Part shown: one piece after another, positions 1 to 5,836 of the stretch
Layout of the letters: each line of letters starts with the position of its first letter
How positions within the stretch are numbered: the stretch's first letter is position 1
Notes under the pieces: model-generated
Databases searched by the model: none
The model's input: the letters and a program-made list of their open reading frames with translations, nothing else
What the model was told of the DNA's origin: nothing
Made by a program: the position numbers and the translations under genes
Assembly: GCA_014377395.1 (NCBI GenBank)
Contig: JACMPS010000338.1
Coordinates: forward strand, 1 to 11,882
Source: Chthonomonadaceae bacterium
Lineage (GTDB): Bacteria; Armatimonadota; Chthonomonadetes; Chthonomonadales; Chthonomonadaceae
Reading direction: 5' to 3'
DNA: 11,882 bases

Positions 1-252
1 GACCAGTGTTGCTTTAATAATCGCAATGGCAAGCATCACAAGAATGTTAATTCCTCTGATGTGAATCGGCAAAATCTCCGTTAGATCGAAGAAGGCGGCT
101 CCGACTGTGATAAACAGAAGCACCAGCAGAGCAATAAAGATTTTGACATAAATCCATATTGGCGTCACATGATGCCCACCCCCATGATTATCGTGGTGAT
201 GTTCAACGGGACTTGAATGTGGATCTAAGTTGTTTGCGATTTCGACAGCCAT
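1..252 (-). CDS. coxD: Cytochrome c oxidase subunit IV, CoxD/CtaF-like (partial, 3' end cut by window edge)
   Basis: The first 84 residues are visible; the gene runs off the left edge with no stop. It begins at an ATG (252-250), 14 nt after the coxC stop, with a weak purine-rich AGAGAG stretch upstream. Seen: a histidine-rich, presumably cytoplasmic N-terminus (residues 12-28, eight His including HHH and two HH-type clusters), a first membrane helix at about 33-55, a short loop with Asp and Glu, and the start of a second helix from about 67 with the Lys at 80 in IAIIKATLV. That lysine-containing second helix and the position after coxC are typical of prokaryotic subunit IV (COX4_pro family), a small non-catalytic membrane subunit that helps stabilise the oxidase. 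The function is inferred from context plus this pattern; no catalytic residue is expected. Confidence 0.82.
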   Translation of the reverse strand, partial: MAVEIANNLDPHSSPVEHHHDNHGGGHHVTPIWIYVKIFIALLVLLFITVGAAFFDLTEILPIHIRGINILVMLAIAIIKATLV

Positions 253-266
253 GCGAAGTAATCTCT

Positions 267-1106
267 CTATTGATGCAATAGTAATTCTAAAGACGGTTTG
301 ATAAGATACATCAAAGGATAAAGGAAAATCCAGACGATGTCTACAAAGTGCCAGTAAAGACCGGACATTTCAATCGGCATAAAGTCTTTTGCAAGGGGAT
401 GATTGTACTTAATCATAAACCAGAGTATACCGAGTAGAAAAATTCCGATGATAACGTGGATCCCATGCAAACCCGTCATGATGAAATAAAGTCCGAGAAA
501 GATTTGTGCTTTCTCCGCTTTTTTTACATCGTCACCTGGACGTCTTTTAACGGCAATTCCCGTTGTCGCTTTCACCCTATCCGGTCCATAACTCGGCTTC
601 GATGCCGCCAGCAGTTCTGCCTCGGAAGGATTATGTGCGTTTCCCGCATGTGCTCCCTCATAAACGAAATGTGCGCCGGGAACGAGATTAAGTTCGATTT
701 TGTGACTGTATTCTTTGTACTTGATACCAAGAAACCCAAATGCACAAAGCAAAGTCAAACCGATCCAGAAAAGTTGCCCTTTTTTGCTTTTGAGTTGTGC
801 CGCTCTTACGCCCAATGCCATAAACAGACTGGAAGTAAGCAAAATGAGCGTGTTGTAGAAGCCCAACTTGACATCAAGATGATCCCGACTCACTTCATCG
901 AAGATTTCGGGCATTTGGACACGGTAGATCACGTAGGCGGCGAACAAGGCACCGAAAAACATGATCTCCGTGACCAGAAATGTCCACATCCCGACGATAT
1001 AGGCCTCATCTTGTTGCGCTCGATTGACGTAATGGTGAGCAAAAGACTCATGTGCGTCGCTCGATTCGCCGTGTGAATGTCCGTCATGGAGGGCTTCCAC
1101 GCTCAT
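267..1106 (-). CDS. coxC: Cytochrome c oxidase subunit III (caa3 type)
   Basis: Encodes 279 residues, a membrane subunit of the haem-copper oxidase that carries no redox centre and supports the proton-uptake side and stability of subunit I. Five membrane helices are visible at about 36-61, 81-103, 111-129, 200-231 and 248-269. Family signatures are GLHGIHVIIG (about 212-221) and YWHFVDIVWIFLYPL (about 251-265). Two things differ from a minimal subunit III: a histidine-rich N-terminus (eight His within the first 25 residues) and a hydrophilic insertion of about 65 residues (131-198) between helices 3 and 4. The start ATG lies 5 nt after the coxA stop, and its Shine-Dalgarno (CAGGAGAG) sits inside the last codons of coxA, so translation is probably coupled. 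The family assignment is firm; the role of the insertion is unknown. Confidence 0.96.
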   Translation of the reverse strand: MSVEALHDGHSHGESSDAHESFAHHYVNRAQQDEAYIVGMWTFLVTEIMFFGALFAAYVIYRVQMPEIFDEVSRDHLDVKLGFYNTLILLTSSLFMALGVRAAQLKSKKGQLFWIGLTLLCAFGFLGIKYKEYSHKIELNLVPGAHFVYEGAHAGNAHNPSEAELLAASKPSYGPDRVKATTGIAVKRRPGDDVKKAEKAQIFLGLYFIMTGLHGIHVIIGIFLLGILWFMIKYNHPLAKDFMPIEMSGLYWHFVDIVWIFLYPLMYLIKPSLELLLHQ

Positions 1107-1111
1107 TTCAA

Positions 1112-2839
1112 CTACTCTCCTGGTGGGTTCCCGTAGGTTCCCATGTGATCTGATACAGGGTGCGGAACGGTTCCGCTAATCTCTTGCCGTGTAGACTCGT
1201 CAGCGACTTGATCCGTGTAGTCCGCATCGTATTCGTAGGCTTCCCATGTCACGACAGGGATTTCATCGAAGTTGTGAGGCGGTGGTGGCGAAGAGGTTGT
1301 CCACTCCAGCCCTACGGCTCGCCAGGGGTTTGGACCTGCATCCGCTCCATATTTCAGCGATAGGATAAGGTAAACCGCAGGCATCACCAAGCCAAGTGCA
1401 AGAACGGAAGCACCTGCCGATGACATCACGTGCCAGAACTGATACTCGTCAGGGTACCAGTGGTACCGTCGCGGCATTCCGATGTAGCCTACGATAAATT
1501 GCGGGAAGAAGGTCAGGTTAAACCCTATAAAGGTCAGAATTGCCGCCCCAACTGCCACCCCCTCGTGGTACATCTTGCCAGTGATCTTTGGCCACCAGAA
1601 ATGGATACCGCCGAGGAACGCTAAAAGCGAACCGCCGACCATCACGTAATGGAAATGTGCGACTACAAAGTAGGTATCTTGTAGGTGAACATCCATTGCA
1701 AGTGTCGAAAGGAACAGCCCTGTCAACCCACCGACCGTGAACAATCCGATAAAGCCGAGCGCATAGATCATCGGTGATTTCAGCGAAACCGTTCCCTTGT
1801 ACATTGTCGAAGTCCAGTTAAAGACTTTGATTGCGGAGGGAACCGCCACAAGGAAACTGATGATCGAGAAAACCATGCCACTGTACATAGACTGCCCGGT
1901 GGTGAACATGTGGTGTCCCCACACGAAAAAGCCGAACAAAGCAATCGCAAGGCTTGAAAACGCAATAAACGGATATCCAAAGATTCGCTTGCGAGAGAAA
2001 CAAGCAATGATCTCTGAAGTAATTCCCATACCGGGCAGGATCATAATATAAACCGCCGGGTGAGAATAGAACCAGAAAAGATGCTGGAACAAAACCGGAT
2101 CGCCACCGAGGTTCGGGTTAAAAATTCCAATTCCCGTGACACGCTCTACGGCAACGAGTGCCAATGTGATCGCAACAACCGGAGTCCCCAGCACAATGAT
2201 CAAACTTGTTGCATAGTGCGCCCACACAAAAAGCGGCAAGCGGAACCAGGTGAGACCGGGCGCACGCATTTTGTGAATTGTGACGATAAAGTTGATGCCC
2301 GTAGCGATTGACGAGAACCCTGCAATAAACACTCCTAAGATTGTGAGTGCCACCTGTGAGTTCGAGTAAACGGAACTGTAGGGCGTATAGAAGGTCCACC
2401 CCGTGTCAACGCCCCCAAAGACGGTTGCGGCAAGCACAAACATACCGCCGATCATATACAGATACCACGAAAGCAGGTTCAATCGTGGGAAAGCAAGGTC
2501 TTTGGCACCGATCATCAACGGAATCAGAAAGTTACCAAGTGTCGCCGGAATTGAAGGTACCAGAAAGAGGAAGATCATCATAATTCCGTGCGCACTGAAG
2601 ATCCTATTGTAAACGTCCGAGCGGAACAGATCACCTTTCGGTGTCAGCAGTTCCAGGCGGATGAACATAGCCGCGACTCCACCCATTGCAAAGAAAATGG
2701 AGATCGAGACAAGGTAAAGCACCGCAATCCGCTTGTGGTCTACGGTTAGAAGCCAGTCCTTAACGGTGTGGCTCCAGTTGATGTAATTCTCGCGCTTTGT
2801 ACCCGCTAGTTCTTCGGGTCGTACCGGAATGGCACTCAT
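1112..2839 (-). CDS. coxA: Cytochrome c oxidase subunit I, A2-type haem-copper oxidase
   Basis: Encodes 575 residues, the catalytic subunit that reduces oxygen to water and pumps protons. Ligands visible: His84 in SAHG and His397 in HFH for low-spin haem a, His395 for haem a3, and His260, His309 and His310 (YSHP, WGHH) for CuB. Tyr264 is the expected partner of the His-Tyr crosslink. Lys338 in AVPSAIKVFNW matches the K-channel lysine. The sequence reads FYSHPAVY where A1 oxidases have GHPEVY, so the D-channel glutamate is replaced by the Tyr-Ser pair (258-259) that defines A2 enzymes such as the Rhodothermus caa3 oxidase. About 12 membrane helices and a hydrophilic C-terminal tail are present. 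I chose ATG 2839 because GAGGAG lies at ideal spacing upstream; a TTG at 2854 is in frame but overlaps that Shine-Dalgarno. The 77-nt gap before it holds a strong hairpin. Confidence 0.98.
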   Translation of the reverse strand: MSAIPVRPEELAGTKRENYINWSHTVKDWLLTVDHKRIAVLYLVSISIFFAMGGVAAMFIRLELLTPKGDLFRSDVYNRIFSAHGIMMIFLFLVPSIPATLGNFLIPLMIGAKDLAFPRLNLLSWYLYMIGGMFVLAATVFGGVDTGWTFYTPYSSVYSNSQVALTILGVFIAGFSSIATGINFIVTIHKMRAPGLTWFRLPLFVWAHYATSLIIVLGTPVVAITLALVAVERVTGIGIFNPNLGGDPVLFQHLFWFYSHPAVYIMILPGMGITSEIIACFSRKRIFGYPFIAFSSLAIALFGFFVWGHHMFTTGQSMYSGMVFSIISFLVAVPSAIKVFNWTSTMYKGTVSLKSPMIYALGFIGLFTVGGLTGLFLSTLAMDVHLQDTYFVVAHFHYVMVGGSLLAFLGGIHFWWPKITGKMYHEGVAVGAAILTFIGFNLTFFPQFIVGYIGMPRRYHWYPDEYQFWHVMSSAGASVLALGLVMPAVYLILSLKYGADAGPNPWRAVGLEWTTSSPPPPHNFDEIPVVTWEAYEYDADYTDQVADESTRQEISGTVPHPVSDHMGTYGNPPGE

Positions 2840-2863
2840 GGCGTAGCTCCTCAAAATTTCCTT

Positions 2864-2896
2864 GCGCCACCCCTCCCATTTGTAGAGAGGCGGCGC
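2864..2896 (-). promoter_or_regulatory. RNA hairpin between coxB and coxA
   Basis: In the minus-strand transcript a 13-bp stem forms between 2896-2884 (5' arm GCGCCGCCTCTCT) and 2876-2864 (3' arm GGAGGGGTGGCGC), with a 7-nt loop at 2877-2883. There are no mismatches, but three pairs are G-U. On the plus strand those three positions would be A-C mismatches, so the structure belongs to the coxB-coxA mRNA. It begins about 20 nt after the coxB stop and ends about 15 nt before the coxA Shine-Dalgarno. The stem is followed by AAGGAAATTTTG rather than a U-run, so it is not a good intrinsic terminator. A processing site, an mRNA-stability element or partial attenuation are possible readings (inference). 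Confidence 0.6.
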
Positions 2897-2916
2897 GACA
2901 ACTGACTTACTCTAAA

Positions 2917-4158
2917 TTACCTATTCATTGTACCAGAGGAGTTCGATCCAGGGGAAGTCCCTCTGACATCACCTTGAATACTTTGTGTATCCGCCGAATT
3001 TTTGGTGTTCGGGGAAGCCGTCGAATCGGTACCTCGCGTATTGCCGGAATTCGGTCCCGTTGTGGCTCCCGGAGTGCCTCCCATGTTGGACTTGCCTCCG
3101 TCCGTAGAAATCGGCTTTCCGTTGTTGTCCAGTTCAGAACCGGGCATTTTCGGCTCGTTTGTCGTTCCCAGGGACTTGATGTAGGCGATCAGCGCATTGA
3201 CTTGCTCTTCCGTCAACTGACCATCATAGACCGGCATGATATTTTCGTATCCTGCCGTGATCTTTTCACCCGGTTTCAAGATCGATTCACGAATATAGGC
3301 TCGATCTGCGATTTCGGTTCGCCCGTCCACAAACTGTCGCTTCTTCCCATAAATTGCGTAAAGCGAGGGTCCTCTACGATTGTCCTGCGGTGCGTGGCAG
3401 TTTGCACAACCCACCGACTGATAAATTTCCGCGCCCTGCTCCGATAGGGACTGACGTGCAGTAGGAGTGTTCATACTCGCATCACCGGGCTTTTGTCCGT
3501 TACTGTTTTGCCACTTCTCAAAGTCTTTTGGCTCCATGACATAAACCCAGCCACCCATCAGCGAGTGTTGCATCCCGCAGTACTCGGCACAGAAAAGGTG
3601 ATACCGCCCCGGCTTTGTTGCCTGAAACCAGACTGTCGTGTAGCGTCCGGGAAGCACGTCACGCTTGATGCGGAAGTCCGGCACGAAAAACGAGTGGATT
3701 GTATCCTGCGAGATCATCGTCAACTTGACGGGCTGCCCTATTGGGACATGGAGTTCGTTATTTTCACGAATTCCGTTTGAGTGTTGCAGATGCCACATCC
3801 ACTGCTTTCCGATCACAAAAACTTCTTTTGCGTTACTCGGTACTTTATAAACGTCTGCATAAAGTTTGGCTCCCCATGCAAAGATAATCAAGCCGAGGAA
3901 AAGCGGAATGATGGACCACGCAAGTTCAAGACTGTGGCTTGTGTGAACAAGATTGGCACGACTGACATTGCTTCCTTTTTTGTATCGGATCACAAAGAAC
4001 AGAATCAGAAAGCCAACGAGTGCCGAAAAGAACAGAGTCAATGCCCACAACACAAAATAAAGGGTATCTATCTCCCCGGCAAAGGTAGAAGCCTGTTGCG
4101 GCAGAAAGGGAATCTTAACTCCGAGTTCCCATTCGGCAAGCGGTAAATTTAGGTTCAT
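2917..4158 (-). CDS. coxB: Cytochrome c oxidase subunit II with fused cytochrome c domain (caa3 type)
   Basis: Encodes 413 residues, the electron-entry subunit of the oxidase. Two membrane helices (about 31-58 and 77-100) are followed by a periplasmic cupredoxin domain. Its CuA ligands are His155, Cys190, Glu192, Cys194, His198 and Met201 in CAEYCGMQHSLM. A class I cytochrome c domain follows, with haem attachment CANCH (251-255) and probable axial Met308 in ENIMPVYDG; this fusion defines caa3 enzymes. Residues 332-413 form a low-complexity tail rich in Gly, Ser, Thr, Asn and Pro with no aromatic residue, which is beyond the usual end of the family. No separate soluble cytochrome c should be needed if ActE donates directly (inference). 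The ATG at 4158 has only a weak Shine-Dalgarno (AAGAGATGGA), and the gene lies 63 nt after sco. Confidence 0.97.
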   Translation of the reverse strand: MNLNLPLAEWELGVKIPFLPQQASTFAGEIDTLYFVLWALTLFFSALVGFLILFFVIRYKKGSNVSRANLVHTSHSLELAWSIIPLFLGLIIFAWGAKLYADVYKVPSNAKEVFVIGKQWMWHLQHSNGIRENNELHVPIGQPVKLTMISQDTIHSFFVPDFRIKRDVLPGRYTTVWFQATKPGRYHLFCAEYCGMQHSLMGGWVYVMEPKDFEKWQNSNGQKPGDASMNTPTARQSLSEQGAEIYQSVGCANCHAPQDNRRGPSLYAIYGKKRQFVDGRTEIADRAYIRESILKPGEKITAGYENIMPVYDGQLTEEQVNALIAYIKSLGTTNEPKMPGSELDNNGKPISTDGGKSNMGGTPGATTGPNSGNTRGTDSTASPNTKNSADTQSIQGDVRGTSPGSNSSGTMNR

Positions 4159-4221
4159 AATTCGCTATCCATCTCTTTAATCAATCCACAGTAAACCAAA
4201 CCGTCTCTCAAAACCAAAATA
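4159..4221 (-). other. 63-nt sco-coxB spacer
   Basis: This spacer is T-rich in the minus strand, with near-repeats TTTTGGTTTTG and GGTTTGGTTT. I see no hairpin with a U-run and no convincing promoter. The weak coxB Shine-Dalgarno is at its end. It suggests sco and coxB are on the same transcript, though less tightly coupled than the act genes. Confidence 0.4.
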
Positions 4222-5103
4222 CTAAGGGGAAGCAAACGGCGTTTGTCCCACCAGGTCCGACTTTCGCAAAGCGATACGGCGATAACGGAACGACATCAAA
4301 CTGATGCTCGAAACCACGACTAGTACCGTCATGGTTCCCATAATCTGCAAGAGCCGCATGATGGACAGAGTGTATTTGCCAGCCGCCATGTCAAACGCAG
4401 AGCAGAACAAAGTGATCTTATCCGCAAGGTTGCCGATCTTGTTTTCGCCTGCTTCGACAAGGGAAAGTTTGACCTGCTTTTTGTCGTAATTAACCCCGTA
4501 GAAGTAACGGGAAACTTTGCCGTTCGGTGTTAAAATCATAATTCCCGCCGCATGGGAAATCTGGTTTTTATTTTCGTCGTACACGTACTTAAAGCCAACA
4601 GGCTGAGCCAACTTATTGATATTTTCCCAGTCACCTGTCAGAAAGTGCCAGCCGTTTGTCGCGTCGGGGCGGTCGCCTTTGCCGTTGTAGATTTCAAGAA
4701 TTGTCTTCTTCTTAGCGAGGGCGTCTTCCTGAGTTTCCTTCGGATGAATACTGACTGCCAGCACATTGAATTCTTTGCCGACATTGAAGGGCAACTTGTC
4801 AAAACATTGGATCATGCCTTCGAGCTCAAGGGCACAACTTCCCGCGCATTTGTAGAACGGCATTACCAGTACAGTCGGCTTGTCCTTCACGTAGTCACCG
4901 AGTTTAATGACCTTGCCATTTTCGTCCTTGAACGTCGCATCAAGCGGAATTTGTGCGTCTAAATGTTGCTCGATCATGACATCGTTCGCCTGATCGGGAC
5001 GTGAACCCGTCGGAATTTTCTTGCCCTGTGCGTTTGCCGTCATCGGCAAAAGGCTCATTGCAAGCAACAACCCAACTCCTATTTTTTTGATACTCTGTTT
5101 CAT
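4222..5103 (-). CDS. sco: SCO1/SenC-type copper chaperone for CuA assembly, with C-terminal membrane anchor
   Basis: Encodes 293 residues of the thioredoxin-fold SCO family, which delivers copper to, or reduces, the CuA site of CoxB. An N-terminal signal peptide (hydrophobic about 9-23, cleavage near TANAQ) precedes the soluble domain. Copper-binding residues visible are Cys86 and Cys90 in YKCAGSC and His184 in QISHAAG. After the fold comes FCSAFDMAAGKYTL with Cys234, then a membrane helix at about 253-271 and a basic end, giving a periplasmic domain anchored at its C-terminus. SCO proteins in ACIII-oxidase clusters often have this longer end. I chose ATG 5103 because AGGGG lies at good spacing and the signal peptide then starts cleanly; an in-frame extension to 5157 would add 18 charged residues in front of it. 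Location just before coxB fits CuA maturation. Confidence 0.92.
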   Translation of the reverse strand: MKQSIKKIGVGLLLAMSLLPMTANAQGKKIPTGSRPDQANDVMIEQHLDAQIPLDATFKDENGKVIKLGDYVKDKPTVLVMPFYKCAGSCALELEGMIQCFDKLPFNVGKEFNVLAVSIHPKETQEDALAKKKTILEIYNGKGDRPDATNGWHFLTGDWENINKLAQPVGFKYVYDENKNQISHAAGIMILTPNGKVSRYFYGVNYDKKQVKLSLVEAGENKIGNLADKITLFCSAFDMAAGKYTLSIMRLLQIMGTMTVLVVVSSISLMSFRYRRIALRKSDLVGQTPFASP

Positions 5104-5269
5104 GTTCGCACCCCTGTTGTGACAGACGATCATCCGCCTGTCGTCACCCTGAGCCATTCTTTATTTTCGGAGAAAAACTGGTTTCTCCACTCTATTTTAC
5201 GCTACAGGAAGAGAGCTTGTCTCACGATATTATCAGGGCTTTAATATAAGATAGGCTTCTACCCCACCT
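5104..5269 (-). promoter_or_regulatory. 166-nt intergenic leader before sco: possible promoter and inverted repeats
   Basis: This is the largest gap in an otherwise packed cluster. In minus orientation it holds a perfect 6-bp AT inverted repeat ATATTA-N9-TAATAT (5247-5227). A sigma70-like pair follows: GAGACA (5223-5218) and TAAAAT (5199-5194), 18 nt apart, with four and five matches to consensus. Next is a 7-bp hairpin GGAGAAA-N6-TTTCTCC (5188-5169), which would lie almost at the predicted transcript start. A further inverted repeat ending in GTGAC/GTCAC (5147-5119) lies just ahead of the sco Shine-Dalgarno. None of the hairpins is followed by a U-run, so no terminator is called. The promoter is a weak match and could be chance; the reading that sco-cox has its own promoter is inference. 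Confidence 0.3.
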
Positions 5270-5836
5270 TTATTTCAGTCCCGGCTGTGGCGGGGTATTC
5301 TTTGGGTAAGCGACGCCGGGATAAGAAGGAGAAGACATTCCGTCGTTTCCAACAGGCGGGTGATCTGCTTTTCCCAATGAAGGATCATAACGACGTGCTC
5401 CCGGCTCTCCGAGTTTTGCAGGATCAGTTATGCCGTGTTCCTGTGCTTTGCTCGGAATACGTCCTTCTTGCGCCATTTTATCGACAGCTTCTTCGAGCGG
5501 TACATTGACGGTTCCACCGTTTTTGTTCGACCAAGTATAGCCTTCTACCTTTACATCTTCGTCATCCCGAAAGTCGCGCATTTCGACTTTTGGAAGTGCT
5601 TGCAGTGTCGGTTCCGGTGGACGTTTTGCCTCACGAGAAAAGCGAGAAGCCTCCCCAATTGCGCCGCTTTTTGGTACGAAATTCAGGTAGATCACCCAGG
5701 CAATGACTGCGCTTGCGGTCACAAAGACCGCGAGTGCGCTAAGCCATTTCGCGATTTCCGGAATGACAACATCGGTTCGCTCATAGCCCTGCGTGGGGTC
5801 AACGATAATTTTTTGTTTAGGACCGTGACTAGACAT
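5270..5836 (-). CDS. Uncharacterised single-pass membrane protein of ACIII-oxidase clusters
   Basis: Encodes 188 residues. I do not know a proven function. Seen: a short polar N-terminus, one membrane helix (about 31-53), then a hydrophilic region. Residues 78-128 contain LQALP, MRDFRDDED, EGYTW, GTVNVPLEEAVDKMAQ and GRIP. This follows a pattern found in small proteins of many oxidase operons, where a similar block reads like a Tyr-Gly-Trp turn, a Gly-Val-(Arg)-Ile/Val-Pro strand and a short amphipathic helix (recalled, not searched). The last 55 residues are rich in Pro and Gly and look disordered. No Cys and no haem or metal motif is present. ATG 5836 is chosen because GGAGG is 9 nt upstream; the ATG at 5842 is only 3 nt from it. 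It overlaps the end of actF by 8 nt, so the two are probably co-translated. It may be an ACIII or oxidase accessory subunit (inference). Confidence 0.8.
   Translation of the reverse strand: MSSHGPKQKIIVDPTQGYERTDVVIPEIAKWLSALAVFVTASAVIAWVIYLNFVPKSGAIGEASRFSREAKRPPEPTLQALPKVEMRDFRDDEDVKVEGYTWSNKNGGTVNVPLEEAVDKMAQEGRIPSKAQEHGITDPAKLGEPGARRYDPSLGKADHPPVGNDGMSSPSYPGVAYPKNTPPQPGLK

Noticed and set aside
456..1076. 206-codon plus-strand open frame opposite coxC
   Set aside because: Entirely antisense to a clear subunit III gene, with no ribosome binding site or recognisable motif.
2840..2854. Upstream TTG start for coxA
   Set aside because: The added codons would consist of the Shine-Dalgarno (AGGAG) that serves ATG 2839.
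2864..2896. Hairpin read as an intrinsic terminator
   Set aside because: No U-run follows on the minus strand, and termination here would cut coxA from coxB.
2797..3447. Long plus-strand open frame opposite coxB/coxA
   Set aside because: It lies antisense to CoxB and the start of CoxA, whose catalytic motifs are intact. Its product is Arg/Ser/Cys-rich with no recognisable domain, as expected of a mirror frame.
5104..5157. 18-residue N-terminal extension of SCO
   Set aside because: It would place charged residues before a clean signal peptide, and ATG 5103 has its own AGGGG site. The extension also overlaps an inverted repeat.
5169..5188. 7-bp hairpin read as terminator of the act block
   Set aside because: The T residues are within the loop and arm, not after the stem on the minus strand, so it does not fit an intrinsic terminator.
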